Positions 22,915 through 35,254 of a DNA stretch of 64,000 nucleotides are shown one piece after another. Each line of letters begins with the position of its first letter. The first letter of the stretch is position 1. A program made the translations under genes and the position numbers. The notes below the pieces were generated by a model. It ran no database searches. It was not told the DNA's origin and worked only from the letters and a program-made list of their open reading frames with translations. The DNA comes from Ctena decussata (lineage: Eukaryota > Mollusca > Bivalvia > Lucinida > Lucinidae), in assembly GCA_963989385.1 (NCBI GenBank), contig OZ022501.1:89450979-89514978 (forward strand), read 5' to 3'.

Positions 22915-24110
22915 GTATATACTTCACTTAGAATTAAGATTTATGGATATCAATATTTCGTATTTGCAAACAATTTAAGTGAAATAACCTTCTTCATTTA
23001 GAAAATATGCTAACACGAAAATGTCAACGTTTATAGGGTGCCGCGGCCATTTTTACCATGGAGGTCGTCTTAAAGACTCATATTTCCTTCCCTATGAGAA
23101 AATTCTTTCCTTCTAGAGTATAAGGAGCAGTATCCATATATCTTAAATGCCAATGTAAACTTGTACTCTGCTTGTACGTTACGTTTATTTTTTAAGTTTA
23201 TTTTTTTGGATATCGCAACATAACATTGAATATCAAAATATCGATTTATCGACATCCAAAAAAAAATTACAGATATCCATTAATCGAATTATGGATATAA
23301 AAAAAATGAATGATTTTGGATATCAATTATTCGATATTCGGATATCCATAATTCGATTTTTAGATATTCTAAAATCGAATTATGTATATCAATTATTCAG
23401 GCTTATTGATGGATATCCATAAATCGATTTATGGATATCTAGACATTGAATTATGGAAATCAAAAAATGTTTCTTATTTTTGAATACCCATAATTCGATT
23501 GTTTGATATCCGTGATTGTATTTTGGATATTCATAAAGCGATTTATGGATAAACGTAAACGATTGTGGATATCAAGTATTGTTTGTGATATCCAAATATA
23601 GATATTGGATATCCATAAATAGAATTATGAATATCCAAAAATGAATTTTGGATATTCAAAAAATGTGAATAAATAGTAGAACGGCACCAAATAGAAATAT
23701 GGATATAACAAATTCGAATTATGAATATCCAATAATCTAAATGATAATTGGATATAAATAATTCGAATTATGGATATCAAGTATTCGTTTCATTAATATC
23801 CGTAATGGGCAGAAGATTGAATATCTATAATTCGAAATATGAATATCCATTATTCGATTCAGTGATATCCATAAACTTCTGGATAATTGAATATCAATAC
23901 TTCGGACTATTTCGAATTATGGATATCTATTATGGATAATGTATATGGATATCTATAAATAAGGAATAAATAGTAATAATGCACTGCCCTTGAAAGTGCA
24001 CCCTTTATTGATTAGCGATATCCATTATCTTCTAGACTATTGGATATCAATAATTCGAACTATTTCGAATTATGGATATCTATTACGGATAATCATTATA
24101 TAGTATGTAT
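22915..24110. repeat. GATATC/TTCGAA palindromic satellite
   Basis: A diverged AT-rich array of ATGGATATCAATAATTCGA-like motifs. GGATATCC and ATTCGAAT palindromes alternate roughly every 20-30 bases. The array has little orientation because the unit is nearly self-complementary. A shorter block of the same type is at 32,640-32,940. Frames are open in places but low in complexity. Confidence 0.8.
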
Positions 24111-24121
24111 ATATATATAGA

Positions 24122-24225
24122 AACAAGAGGGCCATTTGGCCCTGATTCGCTCACAAGAACAATTAGCAAAGTGGGTTTTTCTTACGTCTGAAATTGTCAA
24201 AATATGAGTCTTGGACCTCCATACG
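24122..24225 (+). repeat. Bivalve 'AACAAGAGGGCC' repeat head
   Basis: AACAAGAGGGCCATTTGGCC, then CTGATTCGCTCAC, followed by GGTTTTTCTTACGTCTGAAATTG-like sequence. Similar heads are at 34,343 (+) and, inverted, at about 57,950-57,990. The matching right-hand terminus CTCGGGTGAGCTAAAA lies at about 31,755-31,770, so 24,122-31,770 may be one much-rearranged element. Confidence 0.55.
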
Positions 24226-24676
24226 AGCCGAACTACCAACTAATTGTGTGCACCGCGGCGGAGGGTGAGGGTGAAGGTTTGGGCCCAGTTAAACCGGTTT
24301 AAACCCCCCAGTAGTTGCTACTGACCGTCCCAAGGCAGTACTTTCGTTGCGGTTGCATTTGTTTTATGTTCGGTGCTGTTTGTTTATTGTGTTATCATTT
24401 TAACCTTTCTGTGATAAAAAATGAGAATAGGTAAAAATAGTTGTTAAATGTTTTTCGTATAATTTGTTGAGTTTGTTGTAACCCTTCTGTTGGTCTAAAT
24501 TATTTAGTTTGGTAAATATAGCTGAGTTGCCACCTATTTGGGAAAAAGCTGCTGACTCGGCTTATCACTTGTAATTTATTGTTTGATTGGACGTCTTTGT
24601 CAATCTTTCCCTTTGATGTTGGGGATAGATTTGGAATCTGATTCAGTCAGTTCCTGAAGTGTAGTTACTTTTTAAA
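24226..24676 (+). repeat. Retroelement 3'-trailer relative (+)
   Basis: GAACTACCAACTAATTGTG, GTTTAAACCCCCCAGTAG, ACTGACCGTCCCAAGGCAG and GCTGCTGACTCGG align in order with the trailer at 22,470-22,740 but are clearly diverged. The right end matches 7,310-7,400. Confidence 0.6.
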
Positions 24677-27193
24677 GGGGGGGGGGGGGGGGGGGGGGTA
24701 TCAATAAGGTGGGTTTTCTGCATCCTACCAAAGTTTTATTGTTTTGACTGATGGTATACTCCAGTGTGTCTAGTTTATTGAACAATATGTGACTTTGCGC
24801 GGAAAGCCCTAGTTACTGAGCTATGGGTCTACAGAAGTGGGTGGGGTAATTCAACATGGTTTTAGCTGGTCTTGTAAAAATGTCCTCATTTGGTGGAACA
24901 GTATAACAGACAGACAGTGTTTGATAAAATGATTAACAGAACATCTAAAATGTATTTCCATATCATTTTGTTTGGGTTAATTTGATCATATGTTGTAAAA
25001 AAAGACTTCCTTTGACATTCAGCATTTTTTTATATTTTTGTCTTCTATATTCAATATTTTTTGGCATCATTGCTAAATAAACTGACCAGTAATCATCAAA
25101 CTCATGTCAAGGAAGCACCTTGACCAGTACCATTGGATGATGTGACCAGAATTTCACAGTGACCTAGTTTTTATGGTTGACTTAACACATAAACTTGCTT
25201 AGAAGATGGTTAGATTCAATTTTATGACCTATAATTACGAAACTTTAGTCAAATTAATATCTTAACTGCTATATTATGCCCCAAACACCCACCACTAAAG
25301 GTGAGAGAATACATACTGGCTTCAGATCACATGATCAACATGGCCACAATGCCCAAATATGGCAAAAACCTTTATAAATCTTCTTCTTAAGAACCAGTTG
25401 ACCAATTGCCTTGAGACTTGGTAAATAGCATCAGATACTCAAGTTCTTCCAAGATTGTTCAAATGATGACCTTGGATTGACATTGACCTTTGTTTACGGC
25501 AAGGTCAAATATTGGAAAACGCTATAACATAGGATTTCATGGGCAGTTTTGAAGATTTTGGCTTAAAAATTGGTATGAAAAGTTAACTTAATGACATGGC
25601 CACAATGCCCATGTACGGTAAAAGCCTTTCAAAATCTTCTTAAGAACCAGTTGACCAATTGCCTTGAGACTTCGAAGTAGAATCAGTTACTCAAGTTCTT
25701 CCAAGATTGTTCAAATGATGACCTTGAATTGACCTTGACCTTCTTTATGGCAAGGTCAAAATTGGAAAATGCTAAAACATAGAATTTCATGGGAAGTTTT
25801 GAAGATTTTGGCTTAAAAATTGGTATATACAGTTGTCTTAATGAGGTCATGAAGAATTATGAGTACAAGAGGTCAAGGTCATTCTTTGACCTTTGACCCA
25901 TGTCTCTCATATTTTGACATTTTCAGACATTTCCTCGAAAGCCAAAGGGCCAATAATTATTATAAACACATTCCAGGGGTTGATTGAACAAAAATTCGTT
26001 CAACCGGCGGTCCAGGTCACATGACCAACGTGGCCGCCATACCCATTTATGGTATAAGCTCAATATTTTTCTCCTCCAGAACCAATACACCTATGGCCTT
26101 GAAACTTGGTAAGTAGGATGCAGTACTAGAGTACTACTAAGATTGCTCATATGATGACCTTGGGTTTACCTTGACCTTTTTGCGGCATGGTCAAATATGG
26201 GAAAATACTAGAACATATAATTTCATGGTTCTTAAGAAGAAGAGTTTTTAAAGGCTTTTACCATATATGAGCACTAAGGCCATTTTGTGGCCATGTCATT
26301 AAGTCAAATGTATACACCATTTTTGAAGCCAAAATCTTCAAAACTTCCCATGAAATCTTATAACGTTTTCCAATATTTGACATTGCCGTAAAAAAGGTCA
26401 AAGTCAATCCAAGGTCATCATTTGAACAATCTTGTAAGACTTGAGTACCTGATGTTATTTATAAAGTCTCAATGCCATTGGTCAACTGGTTCTTAAGAAG
26501 AAGATTTTTAAAGGTTTTTGCCACATTTGGGCATTGTGGCAATGTTGATCACGTGATCTGAAGTCAGTATGTATTCTCTCACCTTAAGTGGTGGAGGTGT
26601 GGGGCATAATATAGCAGTTAAGATATTAATTTGACCAAAGTTTCCTAATTATAGGTCATAAAATTGAATCTAACCATCTTCTAAGCAAGTTTTTATGTGT
26701 TCATTCAACCATGAAAACTAGGTCATTGTAAAATTCAGGTCACATCATCCAATGGTACTGGTCAAGGTGCTTCCTTGACATGAGTTTGATGATTACTGGT
26801 CAGTTTATTTAGCAATGATGCCAAAAAAATATTGAAAATAGAAGACAGAATTATCAAAAAATGCTGAATGTCAAAGGAAGTCTTTTTTGACAAGATATAG
26901 TCAAATTAAACCAAACGAAAATGATATGGAAATACATTTTAGATGTTCTGTTAATCATTTTATCAAACACTGTCTGTCTGTTGTACTCTTCTACCAAATG
27001 AGAACATTTTACAAGACCAGCTAAAACCATGTTGAATTACCCCACCCACTTCTGTGGACCTATAGCTCAGTAACTAGGGCTTTCCGCGCAAAGTCCTATA
27101 TGGTTCAATAAACTAGACACACTGGAGTATACCATCAGTCAAAAAAATAAAACTTTAGTAGGATGCAGAAAACCCACCTTATTGATACCCCCC
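24677..27193. repeat. Large imperfect palindrome, ~970-bp arms
   Basis: The left arm (24,677-25,650) begins with 22 G followed by TATCAATAAGGTGGGTTTTC. The right arm (26,224-27,193) is its inverted complement and ends GGTGGG-complement, then TTATTGATACCCCCC. The arms share landmarks such as CGCGGAAAGCCCTAGTTACT and CACCTTGACCAGTACCATTG. A spacer of about 570 bases separates them. No transposase or other gene is present. It resembles the foldback at 35,255-36,706. Confidence 0.8.
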
Positions 27194-27257
27194 TTTGGGT
27201 CAAATTCAAAGAATGAACATGACTTCTTGTACTCATAAATCTTCATGTACTCATTAA
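25832..27257 (+). repeat. 1.43-kb tandem duplication, unit 1
   Basis: The unit starts GTTGTCTTAATGAGGTCATG and ends TTCATGTACTCATTAA. The following unit (27,258-28,681) repeats it with only about ten differences noticed and a 2-base deletion (TTTTTATG to TTTATG). It contains the loop and right arm of the palindrome. Confidence 0.9.
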
Positions 27258-28681
27258 GTTGTCTTAATGAGGTCATGAAGAATTATGAGTACAAGAGGTC
27301 AAGGTCATTCTTTGACCTTTGACCCATGTCTCTCATATTTTGACATTTTCAGACATTTCCTCGAAAGCCAAAGGGCCAATAATTATTATAAACACATTCC
27401 AGGGGTTGATTGAACAAAAATTCGTTCAACCGGTGGTCCAGGTCACATGACCAACGTGGCCGCCATACCCGTTTATGGTATAAGCTCAATATTTTTCTCC
27501 TCCAGAACCAATACACCTATGGCCTTGAAACTTGGTAAGTAGGATGCAGTACTAGAGTACTACTAAGATTGCTCATATGATGACCTTGGGTTTACCTTGA
27601 CCTTTTTGCGGCATGGTCAAATATGGGAAAATACTAGAACATATAATTTCATGGTTCTTAAGAAGAAGAGTTTTTAAAGGCTTTTACCATATATGAGCAA
27701 TAAGGCCATTTTGTGGCCATGTCATTAAGTCAAATGTATACACCATTTTTGAAGCCAAAATCTTCAAAACTTCCCATGAAATCTTATAACGTTTTCCAAT
27801 ATTTGACATTGCCGTAAAAAAGGTCAAAGTCAATCTAAGGTCATCATTTGAACAATCTTGTAAGACTTGAGTACCTGATGTTATTTACCAAGTCTCATTG
27901 CCATTGGTCAACTGGTTCTTAAGAAGAAGATTTTTAAAGGTTTTTGCCACATTTGGGCATTGTGGCAATGTTGATCACGTGATCTGAAGTCAGTATGTAT
28001 TCTCTCACCTTAAGTGGTGGAGGTGTGGGGCATAATATAGCAGTTAAGATATTAATTTGACCAAAGTTTCCTAATTATAGGTCATAAAATTGAATCTAAC
28101 CATCTTCTAAGCAAGTTTATGTGTTCATTCAACCATGAAAACTAGGTCATTGTAAAATTCAGGTCACATCATCCAATGGTACTGGTCAAGGTGCTTCCTT
28201 GACATGAGTTTGATGATTACTGGTCAGTTTATTTAGCAATGATGCCAAAAAAATATTGAAAATAGAAGACAGAATTATCAAAAAATGCTGAATGTCAAAG
28301 GAAGTCTTTTTTGACAAGATATAGTCAAATTAAACCAAACGAAAATGATATGTAAATACATTTTAGATGTTCTGTTAATCATTTTATCAAACACTGTCTG
28401 TCTGTTGTACTCTTCTACCAAATGAGAACATTTTACAAGACCAGCTAAAACCATGTTGAATTACCCCACCCACTTCTGTGGACCTATAGCTCAGTAACTA
28501 GGGCTTTCCGCGCAAAGTCCCATATGGTTCAATAAACTAGACACACTGGAGTATACGATCAGTCAAAAAAATAAAACTTTAGTAGGATGCAGAAAACCCA
28601 CCTTATTGATACCCCCCTTTGGGTCAAATTCAAAGAATGAACATGACTTCTTGTACTCATAAATCTTCATGTACTCATTAA
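27258..28681 (+). repeat. 1.43-kb tandem duplication, unit 2
   Basis: Second copy of the 25,832-27,257 unit. Example differences are CCGGTGGTCC versus CCGGCGGTCC and GAGCAATAAGG versus GAGCACTAAGG. It ends CATGTACTCATTAA and joins the 430-bp array. Confidence 0.9.
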
Positions 28682-31600
28682 GACAACTATATACACAATT
28701 TTTTAGGCCAACATCTTCTAAACTTTCCATGAACTCATATGTTCTGGCATTTTCCCATAAAAAAGGTCGAGGTAAACCCAAGGTCATCATTTAAACAGTC
28801 TTGGTAATACTCTAGTATTCTATACTACTTACCAAGTCTCAAGGCCATAAGTGTATTGGTTCTTGAGAAGAAAACTATTAGAGGTTTTATGGGTATGGCG
28901 GCCATGTTGGTCATGTGACCTGGACCGTTTGAACAAAGTCTTGTTCAATCAACCCCTGGAGGCTCTATATGAAATGTGTTTATAATTGGCACTTCGGCTT
29001 TTGAGGAAATGTCTGAAAATGTCAAAATATGAGAGATCTTGACCAAAGGTCAAAGAATGACCTTGTCCTCTTGTACTCCTTATTCTTTATGACCTCATCA
29101 AGGCGATGGATATACCAATTTTTAGGCCAACCGCTTCAAAACTTCCAATGAAATCTTATGTTCTTGCATTTTCCCATCTTTTTCCCATAAAAAGGTCGAG
29201 GTAAACCCAAGGTCATCATTTTAACAGTCTTGGTAGTACTCTAATATTCTAAACTACTTACCAAGTTTCAAGGCCATAAGTGTATTGGTTCTGGAGAAGA
29301 AAAATATTAGAGGTTTTATGGGTATGGCGGCCATGTTGGTCATGTGACCTGGACCGTTTGAACAAAGTCTTGTTCAATCAACCCCTGGAGGCTCTATATG
29401 AAATGTGTTTATAATTGGCACTTCGGCTTTTGAGGAAATGTCTGAAAATTTCAAAATATGAGAGATCTTGACCAAAGGTCAAAGAATGACCTTGTCCTCT
29501 TGTACTCCTTATTCTTTATGACCTCATCAAGGCGATGGATATACCAATTTTTAGGCCAACCGCTTCAAAACTTCCAATGAAATCTTATGTTCTTGCATTT
29601 TCCCATCTTTTTCCCATAAAAAGGTCGAGGTAAACCCAAGGTCATCATTTTAACAGTCTTGGTAGTACTCTAATATTCTAAACTACTTACCAAGTTTCAA
29701 GGCCATAAGTGTATTGGTTCTGGAGAAGAAAAATATTAGAGGTTTTATGGGTATGGCTGCCATGTTGGTCATGTGACCTGGACCGTTTGAACAAATTTTT
29801 GTTCAATCAACCCCTGGAGGCTCTATATGAAATGTGTTTACAATTGGCCCTTTGGCTTTTGAGGAAATGTCTGAAAATGTCAAAATATGTGAGATCTTGA
29901 CCAAAGGTCAAAGAATGACATTGTCCTCTTGTACTCCTTATTCTTCATGACCTCATTAAGACGATGGATATACCAATTTTTAGGCCAACATCTTCAAAAC
30001 TTCCAATGAAATCTTATGTTCTAGCATTTTCCCATATTTGACCTTGCCGTAAAATGGTCAAAGTAAACACAAGGACATCATTCTGAAAGTCTTGATAGTA
30101 CTGGTGTATCCAATGCCACATACCAAGTTTCAAGGCCATCGGTCGATTGGTTCTGGAGAAGAAGATTTTTATAGGCTTTAACCATATATGGGCATTGCGG
30201 CCATGTTGGTCATGTGACCTGGACCATTTGAACAAATTTTCATTCCCTCAACCCCTGGAGGCTCTATATGAAATTAAGTTATAATTGGCCCAGTGGTTTT
30301 TCAGAAGATTGTTTGAAATTGTCAAAATATGAGAGTTCTGGGTCAAGGGTCAAAGAATGACCTTGATTTCTTGTACTCACAAATCTTCATGTTCTCTTTA
30401 AGATGACTGTATATACCAGTTTTTGGGCCTTAATCTTCAAAACTTCCCATGAAATCTTATGTTCTAGCATTTTCCCATATTAGACCTTGCCGTAAAAAAG
30501 GTCAAGGTCACCCAAGGTCATAATTTGAACAATCTTGATGGTATTCGAGTACCCAATGCTACATGCCAAGTTTCAAGGCCATCGGTCAATCGATTCTAGA
30601 GAAAAAGATTTTTGAAGGTTTTTACCATATATGGGATTGGTGGCCAGTTTGGTCATGTGACCTGGACCGTATGAATAAATTTTGTTCACTCAACCCCTGG
30701 AGGCTCTGCATCAAATTTAAGGACAATTGGCACGGTGGCTTTTGAGGAGACTGTTTGAAATTGTCAAAATATGAGAGTTCTGGGTCAAAGGTCAAAGAAT
30801 GACCTTGACCTCTTGTACTCATAAAGCTTCATGTACTCATTAAGATGACTGTATATACCAATTTTTAGCGCAAAATCTTCAACAGTTTCCAAGATTCTTA
30901 TGTTCTAGCATTTTGCCATATTAAAGCATAAAGAAGCAAACGTGACCTTACCGTAGAAAAGGTCAAGGTCAACTCAAGGTCATAATTTGAACAATCTTGG
31001 TAGTACTTGTGCACTCAATGCTACATACTAAATTTCAAAGCCATCGGCATATTGGTTCTGGAGAAGAAGAATTTTTAGGTTTTTTACCATATATGGGCAT
31101 GGCGGCCATGTTAGTCATGTGACCTGGACCGTATGAATAAATTTTTGTTCCCTTATCCCCTGGAGGCTCTATATGAAATTTGGTTTCAATTGGCCCAGTG
31201 GCTTTTGTGGAGATTGATTGAAATTGTCAAAATATGAGAGTTCTTGGTTAAAGAATGACCTTGACCTCTTGTACTCATAAAGCTTCATGTACTCATTAAG
31301 ATGAATGTAGATACCAATTTTAGCCCAAAATCTTCAACGGTTTCCAAGATATCTTATGTTCTAGCATTTTCCCATATAAAAGCACCAGAAAGCAAATTTG
31401 ACCTTGCCGTAAAAATGGTCAAAGTCAACCTAAGGTCATAATTTGAACAATCTTGCTAGTACTCGCGCACCAGATGCTACATACTTACTTTCAAGGCCAT
31501 CAGCCTATTGGTTCTGGAGAAGAAGATTTTTAAAACTTTTTACCATATATGGGCATGGCCGCCATCTGGGTCATGTTACCAGGACCGTTTGAACAACTTT

Positions 31601-31770
31601 TTGTTCCTAAGGTCCCAGGAGGTAACATATGAAATTTGGTTGCAATCGGCCTACCGGTTTCAGGGGAGAAGTTGTTTGAAATTGTGGACGGACGACGGAC
31701 GGACGACGGACGCCGGAGCCTTACCATCCTATAAGCTGCCCTGGAGCCGCTGGCTCGGGTGAGCTAAAAA
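28682..31770 (+). repeat. 429-462-bp tandem repeat array
   Basis: Seven units marked by the AAGGTCGAGG / AAGGTCAAGG landmark at about 28,763, 29,192, 29,621, 30,053, 30,497, 30,959 and 31,413. The spacings are 429, 429, 432, 444, 462 and 454. Each unit carries GGCCATGTTGGTCATGTGAC, CCTGGAGGCTCTATATGAAA, CAAAGAATGACCTTG and TTCAAGGCCAT. The first units are nearly identical and the rightmost more diverged. The array ends in a GGACGGACGACGGACG run and CCTTACCATCCTATAAGCTG. All frames are non-coding. Confidence 0.85.
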
Positions 31771-32024
31771 AAAGCACTGCCCTTGAAATTGCACCCTTAA
31801 TTCACTGGCACTTGACCAATTCTGTATAATATCTAACAACGTTTCTTTTTAAAACATATTTTCTTGCTTAACAAATATGAAATAATATGTGTATATACTC
31901 GTATTTACTTGTGTAGATCCCAGTTGATTAAGTGACTCTCTTTTTTAAATACTTCACTGACCAAGTCAAGTGTCAGTGCCTAAATTGATTTGATCCTCCT
32001 GCCAAAAGTAAAAAGGGTTCACAT
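31771..32024. other. Repeat junction and unassigned DNA
   Basis: It starts GCACTGCCCTTGAAATTGCA, which matches 23,979-24,000 inside the GATATC array (GCACTGCCCTTGAAAGTGCA). The remainder shows nothing that I recognise. Confidence 0.45.
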
Positions 32025-32545
32025 TCAGGGTAAGCAACTCTGCCATTTTCACTTTTGCCTCACTTCTCAAATGAGATTAAGTATTAGAGGAAATAACTCT
32101 CCTAGGAGTAAATCCCTACCTTTAAGACTAAATCCTAAGTAAGCCTTGAAGGAAATAACTCGTTGTCCAAGGAGTAAATCCTTACTTTTAAGAGTAGATC
32201 CTATTTAGGCAAAGACTTTGTCGCCCATGAAGCTTACGTCCATAAGGTATAACAGTTGTTCCCCTTTATTGAGATTGCGATAAAAACATATAGCTGTACC
32301 CATTCTCCTTAAAAAACTTATGCAAAGGCGACAAGGCCCTGACCCGCCACAGGCTGTACCTCCTTAAGGGCTGATCACACACTTAGGTTTCATTTATAAA
32401 TATTTTAGGCTTAAATGATTGTTCTTGTGCCAACGGATGACACTGATCAGTTTGCATGGAAACACAAGCTTAATATGAGTGTGTTTTTCTCTCTTGCTTT
32501 AAAAATGTTTTTAGGCTTGTGCGGTATTCACTTCTTCTTTGCTTA
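32025..32545 (+). repeat. Dispersed repeat R4 (+)
   Basis: GGTAAGCAACTCTGCCATTT, GGAGTAAATCCTTACTTTTA, GACTTTGTCGCCCATGAAGC and AATATGAGTGTGTTTTTCTC follow the same order as 9,780-10,410. An internal duplication of the AAATAACTC / GGAGTAAATCC segment is visible. Confidence 0.65.
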
Positions 32546-32639
32546 TTTTTCTTTCTCAAACACTGTATAATGCTTAATTGCTTGCATCAGACTGCCTAGA
32601 TATGCAGTGCTGTTTAACAGTTTCTTCCTAGACATTCAT

Positions 32640-32940
32640 AATTAATCATGAATATCCATGAATCGAAACAGTGATATCCATAATTCGAGTAAGCAATGAT
32701 AATTTTTAGATATCAAAAATTCGAATTTTAGATATCCATAATTTGAGTTATGGATATCCATGATTTGAATTATGGATATCAATAATTCGAATCATAGAAA
32801 ATAAAAATTGTTTATAAATATTACTTATTCGAATTATGGATATCACTAATTCTATATATGGATATCCCTAATACGAATAATAGATATGCATAATTATGCC
32901 CATTTATTTATCTCACTTATTTGAATTATGGATGTCAGCA
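32640..32940. repeat. GATATC-type satellite, second block
   Basis: ATGGATATCCATGATTTGAA, TTATGGATATCAATAATTCG and related motifs recur every 20-30 bases, as at 22,915-24,110. Confidence 0.75.
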
Positions 32941-32944
32941 GGAA

Positions 32945-34340
32945 GAAACAACGAGATCCATAGTTGACAGGTTTATTATGTACACAAAAAGGGTGTCCTA
33001 GAATAGACATAATAACACACTACAGACACTATTTACAGACAGACTTCACAGGAAAGAAATACATGTATGTTTACAACAATGCGGCTATAAATAGATACGA
33101 ATATTGGAATTTACATTTCACATTTCTGTATAATATCCAACCATGAACATTCATCCAGAAATGGACCCGTAAATATTACGTTTTCAAGACTATAGGACTA
33201 TTTATGCAGAAAGATAATCTTAATTACTTTTATCGGAAGGTAGGTATAACTGCAAACAACTAAAATGACTGAAATAAACTATTGACACACTGCGCCAAAA
33301 TACATGACTGAAAATCTATGTCAACACTCAACAGCTGATTTGCAGAAAACTATCGCAATACACAAATAACATATAAACAATGCTTTACTGCAAAGAACAA
33401 AAGACATACATGAGTTGTGCATCAATAAAGATGAAGTAAATACAGAAATATAAACTTCTAAAGTTCTTGGCTGGAGTTTTGACAACGTCCAAGCAGACAA
33501 AGAAATGGCGAAATGCGCATGTACTTTCGGTTAGAGCGCGCGCATTGAATTTTGTGAAATGGCATGCAGTTATTAGTGGATCAAATTTGATTGCATAAGT
33601 GGCCTAGAAAAGGAAGATAGTGGTCTACGGAGTGAAACATTTGTTTTTATATATCAAAACGATCGTCTGGGTCTCTAGTTATCAAATTAAGCGTTTGCCA
33701 CCTTGGCAAACCTTGCATAACTCTGTAGTGGCCAGTTATTTACGTTACCCCTTTAAATTTTGAATATCAAAAATATTTATTGAAGTCAATAAGAAAAGTG
33801 TTTAAACTATATAAATTTATCAAATCTAAATATTTTCTGTAAGAACAGTTAATATGCTATACATTAGGAAGACGAAATTAAGTAATTGTTGTTGGCTTAG
33901 TTGTTGATGTTGTGTTGGAACTGTAACACTTTAAAGAAGGTTATATAACTGGGCGGTCAGCCAACCAACCCTCATTGTTATGTGCAACACAGGCAGACCC
34001 AATCAAAATTCAACAGATTTTCTGAAATCGACACCCCAAAAGCAACAACAAATATGCATAGCAATATGCATCCGTACAATCTGATCAGCACATTCGACAT
34101 CTTACTTGTATCTGACTCATACATATCACAATACCCATTTCTATAGAGCATGTATTTTTTAGGCATATGTGTGTGTCTGTGTTGGATGGGGGGGGGGGGG
34201 GCAGAATTTTTCCAACAGTCTTCATCTCAAAAAATGTCTCAGCTTGTGGAGGGAGAACTCCCACATCCAACATTTTCAAATTAGTTATATTCTTTCAAAC
34301 TTGCCTTCAAAACATTTACAGAAACAAATTTACAAATTTC
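32945..34340. other. Unassigned intergenic DNA
   Basis: No gene is supported. A G13 run at 34,189-34,201 gives glycine-rich frames that are artefacts of the homopolymer. Confidence 0.4.
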
Positions 34341-34342
34341 AA

Positions 34343-35130
34343 ACAAGAGAACCATGATCCCCGAAATCGCTCACCTGAGTAAATAAGTCAAATGTCAAAC
34401 TAGGGTTATCAGTTGAACAAAATCTATAGTTTGAAACTGTCAAAATATGAGAGACATTCATTAAAAGTCAAAGAATGACCTTGGTCTCTATTGCTTAACA
34501 ATGTTCAGCAAAGAATGCACTCATTTATTTGACTATATTAACTTCTGCACCAAAATTTTCTACAAGTTCCATTAACTCTTTTATTTTAAGCATGTTTTCC
34601 ATATGAAAGGACCAGAAAGCAAATTTCACCTTGCAATAAAAATGCCACAGTCAACCAAAGATCAACTTTGAACAATCTTGGTCCAAATTTTTCAAAAACT
34701 TTCCATGAAATCTTGTCTTCTACATTTCTCGTCTTAGACCATGCTGTCAAATTGGTCAAGGTCAACCAAAGGTCATTATTTGAACAGTCTTGGTATTACT
34801 CGAGTACTCACAGTGACATACCAAGTTTCAAGACCATCTGGTTTGGAGAAGATTTGTAAAGGTTCTCACCATATATGGGCATAGAGGCCATGCTGGTCAT
34901 GTGACATTGACCTGTTGAACAAAAAAAAAATTCAGCTCCTGGAGGCTCTATATGAAACTTGGTTACCATTTGCACAATGGCTTTTGAGGAGCTGCCTCTG
35001 TCTCCCCCAATGAAACATGCAAATACAATACAGAAGACAGTCTTCGAATACCTGGACAAAACCAATATCATTGCCAGGATATAGATAGATTCCAAACAAT
35101 TACAAATCTCCAAAAATTTCCCAAATTCGA
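34343..35130 (+). repeat. Bivalve 'AACAAGAG' repeat, diverged copy
   Basis: The head ACAAGAGAACCATGATCCCC is followed by GCTCACCTGAGTAA. Diverged 430-bp-type units follow, with TCAAAGAATGACCTTGGTC, ATATGGGCATAGAGGCCATG and CTGGAGGCTCTATATGAAAC. No coding part. Confidence 0.65.
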
Positions 35131-35254
35131 GCCCTTGTTGCTAATCACCTACCCACCCCATTTCCCTAAACCCCTGGACCCAAACCAAATTTATTTTTAA
35201 CCATCTTTGTCACTGGAATTTTAGTGAGCAAGTCTTAATTGGTCACTGGAATTC

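Noticed and set aside
28682..31770. CRISPR-like or direct-repeat array
   Set aside because: Units are 430-460 bp with no short-repeat/spacer structure, and the genome is eukaryotic. They are ordinary tandem repeats.
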